A DNA stretch of 64,000 bases from Clostridia bacterium (GCA_900767025.1 CAAFXS010000105.1:1-64000); one strand, 5' to 3'. Counted from the first letter of the stretch, positions 48,171 through 57,030 are shown. Notes: generated from the letters alone by a model not told the origin. Numbers and translations: made by a program.

Positions 48171-48202
48171 AAACGCACCTCATAGGATAAAGAGGTGCGT
48201 TT
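48171..48202 (+). terminator. Intrinsic terminator of the acyltransferase gene
   Basis: AAACGCACCTC, 10-nt loop, GAGGTGCGTTT, then CCTTTT; 8 nt past the stop. Confidence 0.75.
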
Positions 48203-48285
48203 CCTTTTACAGCTGTTGGGGGCAGTGGAGAAATCCTAAAGAATGGCTGCCCTTGTATCAGCTGAATTTATAGGGCGGTGGCTGG

Positions 48286-48609
48286 CTATTCCATTTTCAG
48301 CCACTGCTCGTTAGCCTTGCTTACCGAAAAATAGCAGTAGTTCAAAAATTTGTTGGTTATGTCCTTGGCAGTTTTAATATGCCTGCTGACTGTGGGCTGC
48401 GAAAGCTTTAGCTGTCTTGCAATTTCCGTTTGGGATTTGCCGTGTACATAAAACAGCCTAAAGCAAAGGCTTTGCCTGACAGTCAGCTCATTTTTAATTA
48501 TCAAAGGCAGAACTCGGGACATAGCCTTTATAAGTATTCTTTGCTCGTCAAAGCCGTCATCCTCAACGGCATTTTTATCCGTCATATACGATTCAACAAA
48601 ATCAATCAT
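48286..48609 (-). CDS. Small sigma-70 region 4-like HTH protein
   Basis: 107 residues. The C-terminal half is a sigma region 4-type HTH: LTVRQSLCFRLFYVHGKSQTEIARQLKLSQPTVSRHIKTAK. The N-terminus (about 1-35) is acidic and lacks a region 2, so it cannot bind -10 DNA on its own like a full sigma factor. Its start overlaps the upstream 70-residue gene by 4 nt. Similar pairs occur in integrative elements and phages of Clostridia; no other mobile gene is here, so a remnant or a stand-alone regulator is possible. Confidence 0.72.
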   Translation of the reverse strand: MIDFVESYMTDKNAVEDDGFDEQRILIKAMSRVLPLIIKNELTVRQSLCFRLFYVHGKSQTEIARQLKLSQPTVSRHIKTAKDITNKFLNYCYFSVSKANEQWLKME

Positions 48610-48818
48610 ACCTGTCCCTCCTCGTCATAATAGCAGGACAGCAAAGCTGAAATTCTTCTGCATTCACAAGCCATATCGTAATAAACCTTAATTTTTCTTC
48701 TGAGCAACATTAAATCCTCGCCTGTGTAAACGCAAAGCAGAGGTTTGAGCCCGTCCATCTTTGCACACAGTCTGCCGTATTGCTCCTCGTATTCACGAGC
48801 CAATTCAATAATAGTCAT
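48606..48818 (-). CDS. Small coiled protein coupled to the sigma-like gene
   Basis: 70 residues: MTIIELAREYEEQYGRLCAKM, then a GEDLMLLRRKIKVYYDMACECRRISALLSCYY helix, with a cysteine/tyrosine-rich end. It looks all-helical and soluble. The start at 48818 is preferred to 48887, whose extra residues lie over the promoter region. It overlaps the sigma-like gene by 4 nt (ATGA), so the two are translated together. The layout resembles hypothetical proteins found beside sigma-like genes in clostridial mobile elements; function unknown. Confidence 0.6.
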   Translation of the reverse strand: MTIIELAREYEEQYGRLCAKMDGLKPLLCVYTGEDLMLLRRKIKVYYDMACECRRISALLSCYYDEEGQV

Positions 48819-48990
48819 TGCTTCACTTCTTTCCTTTTTTCTTGAGTGGACAACTATTATATTAATAGAACATTTGTTCATAGTCAATTTTTGCTATTCA
48901 CATAGTCCTAAAATAATCACTATTAAAAATTATTTTTTGCAGAAGAAAATCGCATATTGTCATATTAGATAAAAATTATTGCTATACCCC
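48819..48990. other. Non-coding stretch between the sigma-like pair and the small-RNA promoter
   Basis: Part of the 370-bp gap between 48819 and 49188. The left part is A/T-rich upstream sequence of the minus-strand pair; no open frame, repeat or clear hairpin was seen in it. The right part of the gap holds the RNA at 49024-49120. Confidence 0.5.
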
Positions 48991-49019
48991 TTGACATTTT
49001 ATGAAATATTAACTATAAT
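48991..49019 (+). promoter_or_regulatory. Perfect consensus sigma-A promoter of the candidate small RNA
   Basis: TTGACA (48991-48996), 17-nt spacer, TATAAT (49014-49019): both hexamers and the spacing are exact consensus. Confidence 0.9.
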
Positions 49020-49023
49020 GTAA

Positions 49024-49120
49024 GAGGATTTGAGGCGGGCCGCACCGTCTCGACTCTTGGTCCTCCATAGTTTGTAATAACAGAGAGGGGAAGGCTGCAG
49101 TTTGTTCTGCAGCCTTTTTC
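49024..49120 (+). ncRNA. Candidate structured small RNA (or alr leader) of about 95 nt
   Basis: It begins about 5 nt after the consensus -10. GAGGA (49024-49028) can pair with TCCTC (49061-49065), enclosing an inner hairpin (GGCGG-loop GCCGCA-CCGTC, about 49033-49048). A single-stranded region and then a strong terminator follow. No open frame or ribosome site fits. It lies 70 nt before alr and could be a free RNA or an attenuator in the alr leader; alr has a possible separate promoter after the terminator (TATAAA near 49151). I cannot match it to a named RNA family from memory. Confidence 0.6.
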
Positions 49121-49121
49121 T
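49091..49121 (+). terminator. Intrinsic terminator of the candidate small RNA
   Basis: AAGGCTGCAG (49091-49100), loop TTTGTT, CTGCAGCCTT (49107-49116), then TTTC and further T residues. Confidence 0.85.
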
Positions 49122-49188
49122 TTTTCCTATTTACTTTTTTATCTTATAGGTATAAAATAGTTTTAATCTTTAGTTGCGAGGCGAAATT

Positions 49189-50337
49189 ATGTATCACAGA
49201 ACTTATGCACAAATTAATCTTGATGCTGTTAATCATAACATAAACAATGTAATTGACAAAATCGGCTCAAATGCCAAGCTGCTTGCCGTAATCAAAGCCG
49301 ACGCCTACGGCCACGGTGCAGTGGAAATCGGCAGACTCCTTGAGGACAGGTGCAGCTTTTTCGGCGTTGCCTGCACTGCCGAGGCGCTGGAGCTTATTAA
49401 CGCAGGGCTTACAAGACCTATTCTCATTTTAGGATATGTTTCACCCTGTGAATACCCGAAAATTGTTAAAAACGATATCCGCATTCCGATTTTTTCACTT
49501 GAGGATGCCAAAGCATTGTCAGATGAGGCTGTGCGCCAAGGAAAAACCGTTCCCTTCCATTTTTGCATTGACACTGGTATGAGCCGAATCGGCTTTCAGG
49601 TTAATGAGGAAAGCGCAGATATCTGCAAAAAAATATCCGCTCTGCCTAATATTAAAGCAGAGGGACTCTTTTCTCACTTTGCCACAGCGGACGAAAAGAA
49701 TTTAACAAAGGCTATGGCTCAGCGGAGCAAATATATTGATTTTGACAATATGCTCAGGGACAGGGGCGTTAATGTTGAAATCCGCCACCTCAACAACTCC
49801 GCGGGAATAATGGTGTTTGACAATTATTTTGATATGGTGCGTTCGGGAATTATCACCTACGGTCTGTATCCGTCAGAGGAGGTTGACAAAAGTCTGCTGA
49901 ACATTAAACCTGTATTGCAGTGGAGAACTCACATAAGCCACATTAAAACACTGCCTGCCGGCAGGGAAATATCCTACGGCGGAACATACAAAACCACTGC
50001 CGACACCGTTATTGCAACAATCCCTGTTGGCTATGCAGACGGTTACCCCAGGAGCTTAAGTAATAAGGGCAGAGTAATTATCAACGGCAGATATGCCCCT
50101 ATTGTGGGAAGAATTTGTATGGACCAGTTTATGGTTAATGTAACAGATATCCCCGATGCAAAGGTAGGCGACTGCGTTACACTTGTGGGAACAGACGGTG
50201 ATACCTGTCTGTCAATGGAGGAGGTTTCAAACCTTTCAGGCTCATTTAATTATGAGTTGCCCTGCAGAATATCCCGCCGTGTGCCGAGAGTTTATATCAA
50301 AAACGGTGAGGAATACAAAACAGTTGAATATATATAA
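49189..50337 (+). CDS. alr: Alanine racemase
   Basis: 382 residues, PLP-dependent, makes D-alanine for peptidoglycan. The PLP-lysine is Lys36 in AVIKADAYGHGA. The second catalytic residue region GREISYGGTYKT, plus VGYADGYPRSLS and GRICMDQFMV, are family blocks. The ATG at 49189 has GAGGCG 7 nt upstream; a TTG at 49174 is too near the site. Preceded by the small RNA and its terminator; followed by a strong terminator. Confidence 0.96.
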   Translation: MYHRTYAQINLDAVNHNINNVIDKIGSNAKLLAVIKADAYGHGAVEIGRLLEDRCSFFGVACTAEALELINAGLTRPILILGYVSPCEYPKIVKNDIRIPIFSLEDAKALSDEAVRQGKTVPFHFCIDTGMSRIGFQVNEESADICKKISALPNIKAEGLFSHFATADEKNLTKAMAQRSKYIDFDNMLRDRGVNVEIRHLNNSAGIMVFDNYFDMVRSGIITYGLYPSEEVDKSLLNIKPVLQWRTHISHIKTLPAGREISYGGTYKTTADTVIATIPVGYADGYPRSLSNKGRVIINGRYAPIVGRICMDQFMVNVTDIPDAKVGDCVTLVGTDGDTCLSMEEVSNLSGSFNYELPCRISRRVPRVYIKNGEEYKTVEYI

Positions 50338-50373
50338 AAACACCCCTTATGTTTTTGCATAAGGGGTGTTTTT
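50336..50373. terminator. Bidirectional intrinsic terminator (alr / malic enzyme)
   Basis: 16-bp stem AAAAACACCCCTTATG / CATAAGGGGTGTTTTT with a 6-nt loop, between convergent genes. Confidence 0.9.
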
Positions 50374-50381
50374 ATAATAAG

Positions 50382-51554
50382 TTATATTCTTGCTACGCCG
50401 TCCTTAACTGCCGCATCGGCAACTGCCTTTGCAACGGTATCCTTAATCTTTTCATTGAAAGCATAAGGTAGAATGTAATCAGGTGTAAGCTCATCATCAC
50501 TGACAAGAGATGCAATGGCATACGCCGCCGCTATCTTCATATTTTCGGTGATATCGCTTGCCTTAACATCAAGAGCACCTCTGAAGATACCGGGGAAAGC
50601 CACAACATTGTTAATCTGATTTGGGAAATCGGAACGGCCTGTGCCCACAATCATTGCACCTGCCGCCTTTGCCTCGTTAGGCATAATCTCCGGTGTGGGA
50701 TTAGCCATAGCCAAAACAACGGGATTTGGATTCATGGTTTTAATCATATCCTGAGTAAGTACGCCGGGAGCGGAAACACCGATGAAAATATCCGTGCCTT
50801 TAACTGCGTCGGCAAGATTGCCCTTTGTCATTTCTCTGTTAGTCAGCTTTGCAATGGCGGCTTTTGAGGAATTAAGACCCTCTCTGCCCTCATAAATTGC
50901 TCCTGTGCGGTCACAAAGGATAACATCTTTTAGTCCAAGGCTCATAAGCAGCTTTGCAATGGCAATACCTGCCGCACCCGAGCCGTTAATAACTGCTTTA
51001 CACTCTGAAAGCGCTTTGCCTGTGAGCTTTGTTGCATTAATAAGAGCGGCAGACACAACAACTGCCGTGCCGTGCTGGTCGTCGTGGAAAATAGGTATGT
51101 CGCACTTTGCCTTGAGCTTTTCCTCAATTTCAAAGCAACGGGGAGCGGCAATATCCTCAAGGTTAATACCGCCGAAGGAACCGCTGATGTTGTAAACGGT
51201 TTCAACAAATTCGTCAACATCCTTTGTGCGAACGCAAAGAGGAAATGCGTCAACTCCGCCAAACTCCTTGAACAGAACGCACTTGCCCTCCATAACAGGC
51301 ATACCAGCCTCGGGGCCGATATCTCCCAAGCCCAAAACTGCCGTGCCGTCGGTTATAACGGCAACCATATTCCAACGCCTTGTAAGCTCCCAACTTTTTT
51401 TATAATCCTGCTGAATTGCAAGGCAGGGCTCTGCAACGCCCGGTGTATATGCAAGGGAAAGGCTGTCCTTGTCGTTAACCTTTGCCCTTGCGGTAATCTC
51501 AAGCTTTCCCTGCCACTCACCGTGGAGCCTTAATGATTCTTTACGATAATCCAT
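50382..51554 (-). CDS. NAD(P)-dependent malic enzyme
   Basis: 390 residues: oxidative decarboxylation of malate to pyruvate. N-terminal domain with LAYTPGVAEPC and VITDGTAVLGLGDIGPEAGMPVMEGK, FHDDQHGTA (metal and substrate residues), then a Rossmann domain with NGSGAAG and DRTGAIYEGR, and MANPTPEIMPNEA. This is the short bacterial class (about 390 residues, no phosphotransacetylase extension). Upstream lies an Ldh-family dehydrogenase, 28 nt away, so malate or lactate metabolism may be linked. Confidence 0.94.
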   Translation of the reverse strand: MDYRKESLRLHGEWQGKLEITARAKVNDKDSLSLAYTPGVAEPCLAIQQDYKKSWELTRRWNMVAVITDGTAVLGLGDIGPEAGMPVMEGKCVLFKEFGGVDAFPLCVRTKDVDEFVETVYNISGSFGGINLEDIAAPRCFEIEEKLKAKCDIPIFHDDQHGTAVVVSAALINATKLTGKALSECKAVINGSGAAGIAIAKLLMSLGLKDVILCDRTGAIYEGREGLNSSKAAIAKLTNREMTKGNLADAVKGTDIFIGVSAPGVLTQDMIKTMNPNPVVLAMANPTPEIMPNEAKAAGAMIVGTGRSDFPNQINNVVAFPGIFRGALDVKASDITENMKIAAAYAIASLVSDDELTPDYILPYAFNEKIKDTVAKAVADAAVKDGVARI

Positions 51555-51582
51555 TTAAAAATACCTCTGTGTAATAATGTTT

Positions 51583-52692
51583 TTATTCCCAAGGGAACTT
51601 GTACTGTGTAAGACCTAGCTCGTCACGAACTGCAATAATCTCCTTTTGAACTGACTCGTTGATAGGAACACCGCTGTCCTTTCTCTCCTGCCAGATTTCC
51701 CATTCCTTCTCGCCTGCACTGTAAATTCTGTCACAGCCCGGAGCCTTTTGAGAATTACGGACAGATCGGATAATATCGCCTGCCTTTTTCCTTGTAATAT
51801 CCTCACCTACAAAGTGGTTAGTGTCAATAGCAATGAAGAAATGGCCAAGGTGATAAGGTCTGATATTTCCGTTTTCGTCCTTGCCGTCAAGATCCTTGCC
51901 GTAGCTGCCGTCCTGAAGAACTGCAGAAAGCAGTTCAATAATCATAGCATAGCCGTAGCCCTTGTAGCCGCCGAGAGCTTCACCGATACCGCCGAGAGTT
52001 GTAAGAGCAGCCTCGCCGTTTCTTATCTTCTTAAGAGCCTCGCCTGAGTCGCCCTCAACAGGCTGTCCGTCCCTTCCGATAACTGTACCGGGATGAACAT
52101 CCTCGCCTATTCTTGCATAATACTCAATTTTACCGTTCTGTGTAATTGAGGTTGCACAGTCTAAATTAAAATCGAATTCCTCGTCGGTGGGAATACCTAC
52201 AGTAAGCGGATTAGTACCGAACATACCCTCAACGCCAAAGGTCGGAGCAACCGACGGCCTTGCGTTAGTACCTGTCATACCGATACAGCCCTGCTTTGTA
52301 GCCATTGTTGTGTAATATCCTGCGATACCGTAGTGACAGGAATTTCTGACAACTACCATACCCATTCCGTATTCCTTTGCCTTGTCAATAGCCATCTGCA
52401 TTGACCTGTGGCCGATTACCTGACCCATACCGTTGTGACCGTCGATAACGGCGGTGGTGGGAGTTTCCTTAACAATTTCAAACTCTGTTACGGGATTTTG
52501 AATACCTGCCTTAATTCTGTCAAGATAAATTGGCTTAAATCTGTTACAGCCGTGGCTTTCAATACCGCGTCTGTCGGACTCAAGCAAAATATCTGTGCAG
52601 ATTTCAGCATCCTCACGGGGAACACCGTAACCTACAAATGCGTCTGTTACAAAATCAGTAATCAGCTTCCATGGACATACTACCTTACTCAT
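51583..52692 (-). CDS. Ldh-family (malate/L-lactate/ureidoglycolate-type) NAD(P)-dependent oxidoreductase
   Basis: 369 residues with the family blocks ESDRRGIESHG (catalytic His in SHG), RNSCHYGIAGYY, FGTNPLTVGIP and GGYKGYGYAMIIELLSAVLQDGSYG. Members reduce or oxidise 2-oxo/2-hydroxy acids (malate, lactate, ureidoglycolate, 2,3-diketogulonate), so the substrate is open. The downstream malic enzyme gene favours malate. An AAGGAG-like site lies just upstream of the ATG. It sits between glpK and the malic enzyme. Confidence 0.88.
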   Translation of the reverse strand: MSKVVCPWKLITDFVTDAFVGYGVPREDAEICTDILLESDRRGIESHGCNRFKPIYLDRIKAGIQNPVTEFEIVKETPTTAVIDGHNGMGQVIGHRSMQMAIDKAKEYGMGMVVVRNSCHYGIAGYYTTMATKQGCIGMTGTNARPSVAPTFGVEGMFGTNPLTVGIPTDEEFDFNLDCATSITQNGKIEYYARIGEDVHPGTVIGRDGQPVEGDSGEALKKIRNGEAALTTLGGIGEALGGYKGYGYAMIIELLSAVLQDGSYGKDLDGKDENGNIRPYHLGHFFIAIDTNHFVGEDITRKKAGDIIRSVRNSQKAPGCDRIYSAGEKEWEIWQERKDSGVPINESVQKEIIAVRDELGLTQYKFPWE

Positions 52693-52718
52693 AATAAATA
52701 CTCCTTTTCAGTTTACTA

Positions 52719-54221
52719 TTATCTTTCCCAGTTGCGTGAGCGTTCAACCGCACGCTTCCAGTCAGAATATTTTTTGTTTCTTACGCTTTCCTCCATTGAG
52801 GGAATAAATATTTTATCCACCTCTCTGTTGGCTTCAATCTCATCAGTATCCTTCCAAACGCCTGTGGCAAGTCCTGCGCAGTAGGCGGCGCCAAGGGCCG
52901 TGGTTTCAACATTTTTCGGTCTGTTAACCTTAACTCCTGTCATATCCGCCTGAATTTGCATCATAATATCCGATACCGATGCTCCGCCGTCAACTCTTAA
53001 ATCCTTAAGGATTATATCAGAGTCGCTCATCATAGCCTCAAGCAAATCCGTCATCTGATAGGTGATGCTTTCAAGCACGGCACGGCAGATGTGCTTTTTG
53101 TTAACACCTCTTGTTAAGCCAATCATTATTCCTCTTGCGTACATATCCCAATAGGGTGCACCGAGACCTGTAAAGGCAGGCACAAAATAAAGTCCGTTGG
53201 AGTCGGGAACCTCTGCCGCAAGCTCATCGCACTCGGGAGCCGAATGAATAAGCTCAAGCTCATCACGGAGCCATTTAATAACCGAGCCGGCATTAAAGGC
53301 AGAGCCCTCAAGGGAATATGTAATCTTATCACCTATGCCCCAGGCAATGCCCGAAAGCAGATTTGAACGGCTGTTAACTCTGTGCTCGCCTGTGTTCATC
53401 AGCAGGAAACAGCCTGTGCCGTATGTATTTTTAGCCTGACCCTCAAGGAAGCATCCCTGACCGAAAAGAGCACCCGGCTGGTCGCCGATGGCACCGGCAA
53501 TGGGAACGCCTGCAATATCCTCAATACCTGTGATTTTTGCAACATTTCCGTAAACACAGCTTGATGGCTTAACCTCCGGAAGCATACTCATAGGTATGCC
53601 AAGCTTTTCACAGAGAAATTCGTCCCAGCAAAGCTTATCAATATCAAAAAGCATCGTACGGCAGGCGTTGGAATAATCGGTAACATGCACCTTACCGCCT
53701 GTTAAATTCCAAATAAGCCAGGTATCAACCGTGCCGAAAAGGAGATCGCCTCTTTCAGCCTTTTCCCTTGCGCCGTCAACATTATCAAGAATCCATTTGA
53801 TTTTCGTTGCGCTGAAATAAGCGTCAATCAAAAGTCCCGTTGTTTCCTTAACATAATCGCTTAAGCCCTCGGCTTTAAGCTCCTCGCAGTAATCAGCGGT
53901 TCTTCTGCACTGCCACACAATAGCGTTTGCAACAGGCTTGCCTGTTTCCTTATCCCATACTATTGTTGTCTCTCTCTGGTTAGTTATTCCGATTCCGGCA
54001 ATATCCTTTGGATTAACCTTTTCCTGCCTGAGGCACGAAAGAATTGCGCTTATTTGCGAAAACAGAATTTCCATGGGGTCATGCTCAACCCATCCGCTTT
54101 GCGGATAATACTGTGTAAACTCGTTTTGCGCCTTGGCAACGATTTCCCCTTTTTTGTTGAAAATAATTGCTCTGGAGGAAGTTGTGCCTTGGTCAAGCGC
54201 CATAACATACTTTTCCGACAT
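52719..54221 (-). CDS. glpK: Glycerol kinase
   Basis: 500 residues, FGGY kinase. [14 protein letters not shown] (ATP-binding), GWVEHDP, the [13 protein letters not shown] block, [14 protein letters not shown] and the C-terminal [17 protein letters not shown] and [18 protein letters not shown] are all present, with the length of GlpK. It makes glycerol-3-phosphate, which could be joined by the product of the GDPD phosphodiesterase. The start at 54221 has GAGAGGGG 7 nt upstream; the longer frame to 54311 adds 30 residues over the terminator of acpP. Confidence 0.96.
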   Translation of the reverse strand: MSEKYVMALDQGTTSSRAIIFNKKGEIVAKAQNEFTQYYPQSGWVEHDPMEILFSQISAILSCLRQEKVNPKDIAGIGITNQRETTIVWDKETGKPVANAIVWQCRRTADYCEELKAEGLSDYVKETTGLLIDAYFSATKIKWILDNVDGAREKAERGDLLFGTVDTWLIWNLTGGKVHVTDYSNACRTMLFDIDKLCWDEFLCEKLGIPMSMLPEVKPSSCVYGNVAKITGIEDIAGVPIAGAIGDQPGALFGQGCFLEGQAKNTYGTGCFLLMNTGEHRVNSRSNLLSGIAWGIGDKITYSLEGSAFNAGSVIKWLRDELELIHSAPECDELAAEVPDSNGLYFVPAFTGLGAPYWDMYARGIMIGLTRGVNKKHICRAVLESITYQMTDLLEAMMSDSDIILKDLRVDGGASVSDIMMQIQADMTGVKVNRPKNVETTALGAAYCAGLATGVWKDTDEIEANREVDKIFIPSMEESVRNKKYSDWKRAVERSRNWER

Positions 54222-54246
54222 ATATTTACCCCTCTCAACATTGATG

Positions 54247-54280
54247 TAAAAAAAGTAAAAGCAGGCTTTTATACCTGCTT
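54247..54280 (-). terminator. Intrinsic terminator of acpP
   Basis: Minus strand: AAGCAGG (54280-54274), 8-nt loop, CCTGCTT (54265-54259), then TTTACTTTTTTT. Confidence 0.75.
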
Positions 54281-54337
54281 CTATTTTACTCCAATTATTA
54301 TATAAAGTCAATGATATGACCCAACAATAGCTATCCC

Positions 54338-54565
54338 TTATACATTATTTTCAACAAAGGATACTATGTCCTTAACACTTTCAATTTTTTCAATAATTTC
54401 GTCCGGAACCTCAATTCCGAATTCATCCTCAACAGACATAACAATATCAATCGCGTCAAGGCTGTCTGCTCCTAAATCCTCAACAAGAAGGCTGTCCTCC
54501 GTAATGCTTTCTTCCTCAATGTCAAGCTGGTCGGCAAGAATAGCCTGAATTTTTTCAAATACCAT
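54338..54565 (-). CDS. acpP: Acyl carrier protein
   Basis: 75 residues, very acidic four-helix carrier. The phosphopantetheine-bearing serine is Ser35 in [14 protein letters not shown]. It carries fatty-acid chains during synthesis. The ATG at 54565 has GAGGTGG 8 nt upstream; an in-frame GTG at 54577 overlaps that site. It stands alone with its own promoter and terminator, away from other fab genes; it could therefore be a second ACP, but its sequence looks like the standard fatty-acid one. Confidence 0.95.
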   Translation of the reverse strand: MVFEKIQAILADQLDIEEESITEDSLLVEDLGADSLDAIDIVMSVEDEFGIEVPDEIIEKIESVKDIVSFVENNV

Positions 54566-54619
54566 AATTTGTTCCACCTCAAAAAAATGTTGTTAATATT
54601 GTTTTGTTATGTTATTATC

Positions 54620-54648
54620 ATATTATATAATTCCTATTCAATTGTCAA
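54620..54648 (-). promoter_or_regulatory. Sigma-A promoter of acpP
   Basis: Minus strand: TTGACA (54648-54643), then TATAAT at 54627-54622 (15-nt spacer) or TAATAT at 54625-54620 (17-nt spacer). Confidence 0.6.
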
Positions 54649-54674
54649 TAAATAATTTTAAAAGAGGTAAAAAA

Positions 54675-55502
54675 ATGGAAAAATTTGCTCTTATCGGCTA
54701 TCCCTTGGGTCATTCTATGTCGCCTGTAATTCACAGAGAGCTGTTTAAAATCAATAACATATCCGCATCCTACGAGCTTATGGAAATAAGCCCCGATAAC
54801 CTTAATAGCAGTATAGAGGAGCTTAAAGCCCTTAACGGCTTTAATGTTACCATTCCCCATAAGATAAATATTATAGACAGCCTTGACCGCCTTTCAAACA
54901 GGGCAGAGCTTTTCGGTGCGGTTAACACAGTTGAAAACAAAAACGGCATTCTGACAGGCCACAACACCGACTGCGCAGGCTTTTTAAAAGCTCTTGATAT
55001 GGCAGGTATCACCCTTGGTGGTAATGTGCTTGTGTGCGGCAGCGGCGGTGTTTCAAGAATGTTTGCCTTTGAAAGCGTGCTTGCAGGAGCGGATTTAACA
55101 ATAACCGTTCGTGATGAGGATATATCCGCAGGCGAAAGAATCAAAGAGGAAATCAAGGCAAAGCTTGATAAAAATATTAAACTCATTACACTGTCACAGG
55201 TTCAGGGCGAATACGATGTTCTTATTAACGGCACACCTGTCGGCATGCATCCAAAGGCTGACGCCTGCGTTTTGCCAAAGGAAAAGGTACAGAAAGCGAA
55301 AGCGGTTTTTGACGCAGTTTACAATCCTATGGAAACGCAGCTTATTAAATATGCAAAAGAGGCAGGCATTATATGCTCCAACGGTCTGCCAATGCTTGTG
55401 TGGCAGGCGGCAGTTGCACAGGAAATTTGGTTCGGTGTTGAGTTCACCGCCGAGCAAATTAAGGATGTTTTAAAAATAACGGAAAGAGAGCTTAACAAAT
55501 AA
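54675..55502 (+). CDS. aroE: Shikimate dehydrogenase
   Basis: 275 residues: NADPH-linked reduction of 3-dehydroshikimate. The substrate site has YPLGHSMSPVIH, FNVTIPHK (catalytic Lys) and NTDCAGF (Asp); the NADP fold has CGSGGVSRMFAF. The ATG 54675 has AGAGG 7 nt upstream; the frame from 54609 is non-coding. Overlaps aroK by one base. Confidence 0.95.
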   Translation: MEKFALIGYPLGHSMSPVIHRELFKINNISASYELMEISPDNLNSSIEELKALNGFNVTIPHKINIIDSLDRLSNRAELFGAVNTVENKNGILTGHNTDCAGFLKALDMAGITLGGNVLVCGSGGVSRMFAFESVLAGADLTITVRDEDISAGERIKEEIKAKLDKNIKLITLSQVQGEYDVLINGTPVGMHPKADACVLPKEKVQKAKAVFDAVYNPMETQLIKYAKEAGIICSNGLPMLVWQAAVAQEIWFGVEFTAEQIKDVLKITERELNK

Positions 55503-55996
55503 TGAACATTGTATTATGCGGATTTATGGGCAGCGGCAAAACCGTTGTAGGCGGTGAGCTTGCCAAAATAATGGGCAGAAAATTCATTGACACCGACGAG
55601 CTGATTGAAAGGCAGCAGGGCGTTGCAATCAAGGCTATATTCGCCAGCAGAGGCGAGGACTATTTCCGTGACCTTGAGCACAAATGCTGCAGGGAGGTCA
55701 GCAGTATGAAAAACTGCGTTATCTCCACCGGCGGAGGTGCACTGACCTTTGAGCGTAATGTTCAGGCACTTAAACAGGGCGGTAAAATTGTTTTTCTTGA
55801 CGCGGATTTTGATGTTATTTGCAGTCGTATAGGCAATTCCGCCACCCGTCCGCTGTTTCAGGACAGGGAAAAGGCCAAGGCGCTTTACGACGAAAGGAAG
55901 TCAAAATATCTTGCCGCCGCAGACTATGTAATCGACGGAAATATGTCGGCACGCAAAACCGCTATGGACATTGCTGAAATATTTAAAAATCTTTGA
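55502..55996 (+). CDS. aroK: Shikimate kinase
   Basis: 164 residues: phosphorylates shikimate with ATP. Walker A GFMGSGKT (about 7-14), DTDELIE (Asp pair for shikimate), STGGGA, and ATRPLF (lid Arg). It starts inside the aroE stop (TAATG), so aroE and aroK form one operon and perform consecutive steps. Confidence 0.95.
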   Translation: MNIVLCGFMGSGKTVVGGELAKIMGRKFIDTDELIERQQGVAIKAIFASRGEDYFRDLEHKCCREVSSMKNCVISTGGGALTFERNVQALKQGGKIVFLDADFDVICSRIGNSATRPLFQDREKAKALYDERKSKYLAAADYVIDGNMSARKTAMDIAEIFKNL

Positions 55997-56053
55997 GTTG
56001 AAAAAATTATTGCTTTGTGTTATACTGTTTTAGCTATAAGTGAAAGATAAGAG

Positions 56054-56902
56054 GTGTTTCTTATTAGTAACGATACAAAGTTTGAAATTGACCACGATGT
56101 GGCAATGTTTAAAAAATACAGAAATCTGCTTAATGAACTTACACTTAAAAATATCAGGCTGAAATACAGACACTCTTGGCTTGGAATTTTTTGGAGCTTT
56201 CTTCAGCCTTTGCTTAATATGATTGTACTTTCCGTTGTGTTCGGCGGAATTTTCGGTAAAAGCAGTGAGCATGTTATCTGCTATCCGGTATTTCTTTTCA
56301 CGGGACGATTGCTATTCAGCTTTTTCACAACGTCAACCAAGCAGGCAATGACCTCCTTCAGACGAAATCAAGCGATAATTAAAAAGGTTTATGTGCCGAA
56401 ATATATGTACCCGTTATCGTCTATATTGTCGAATTTTGTAACCTTTGCAATTTCACTGCTTTGCCTTATCTGCGTTTGGATTTTCTTCAGAGTCACAGGC
56501 GTAAGCGGAGGCGGAGACCTTTACATTACCTGGCACGCACTTTTATGCTTTGTGCCTATGTTGATTTTGCTTATTTTCAGCACAGGTGTAGGTTTAATTC
56601 TTTCAGTTGTCTGCGTATATTTCAGAGATGTTGAGTACATTTGGGATGTACTGACTCAGCTCCTTTTCTATATGGTGCCGATTCTTTATCCCCTTCAGCA
56701 GATTACAACACCGTGGATTGTGACTGTTATCAAAATCAATCCCCTTTATTCGATGATTGAGCTGTTTAGGCAATGCGTGCTTTACGGTCAGATTATGAGC
56801 TGGAAGCTTCTTGTTTACGCCACAGTAGTTTCAATTATCACACTTGGAATAGGCATTTGGTTCTTTAACAAAAAGAGCGACGATATAATTTTCCATCTGT
56901 AA
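56054..56902 (+). CDS. ABC-2 type permease (TagG/Wzm-like polysaccharide exporter)
   Basis: About 280 residues with six hydrophobic segments (about 45-70, 75-95, 118-142, 160-185, 190-215, 258-275). LTLKNIRLKYRHSWLGIFWSFLQPLLNMIVLSVVF is typical of permeases that export teichoic acid or O-antigen-like polymers. Such permeases need a TagH/Wzt-type ATPase gene, usually next downstream; here a terminator, a repeat and a tRNA follow, so the ATPase is absent from the window. The start is uncertain: GTG at 56054 lies on top of AAGAGGTG, while ATT at 56063 has that site 6 nt upstream, suggesting a rare ATT start. Confidence 0.87.
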   Translation: MFLISNDTKFEIDHDVAMFKKYRNLLNELTLKNIRLKYRHSWLGIFWSFLQPLLNMIVLSVVFGGIFGKSSEHVICYPVFLFTGRLLFSFFTTSTKQAMTSFRRNQAIIKKVYVPKYMYPLSSILSNFVTFAISLLCLICVWIFFRVTGVSGGGDLYITWHALLCFVPMLILLIFSTGVGLILSVVCVYFRDVEYIWDVLTQLLFYMVPILYPLQQITTPWIVTVIKINPLYSMIELFRQCVLYGQIMSWKLLVYATVVSIITLGIGIWFFNKKSDDIIFHL

Positions 56903-56908
56903 AAAATC

Positions 56909-56941
56909 AACCGACGGTTACTCAAACCGTCGGTTTTGTTA
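56909..56941 (+). terminator. Intrinsic terminator of the ABC-2 permease gene
   Basis: 11-bp stem AACCGACGGTT / AACCGTCGGTT with loop ACTCA, then TTGTT; 7 nt past the stop codon. Confidence 0.85.
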
Positions 56942-56944
56942 TAC

Positions 56945-57030
56945 CACAGGTTCGAGCCGAGATTATATTACATAAAAAATACAGATACGAAAAAGCGTAT
57001 CTGTATTTTTTGGTGGGAACAACAGGGCTC
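56945..57030 (-). repeat. 86-bp direct repeat, distal copy of the tRNA-Val 3' end and terminator
   Basis: Matches 57104-57189 (offset 159) with one mismatch in the terminator loop. It contains the last 20 nt of tRNA-Val including CCA, the whole tRNA terminator hairpin and following bases. A 73-bp insert (57031-57103) separates the copies. Confidence 0.95.

Noticed and set aside
49024..49120. T-box leader or SRP RNA at the small RNA locus
   Set aside because: No T-box AGGGTGGNACCGCG-type sequence and no SRP GGTGCTGTT/GGAAGGAAGCAGCC-type loop is present.
54222..54311. 30-residue extension of glycerol kinase
   Set aside because: It lies over the acpP terminator and lacks a ribosome site, unlike ATG 54221.
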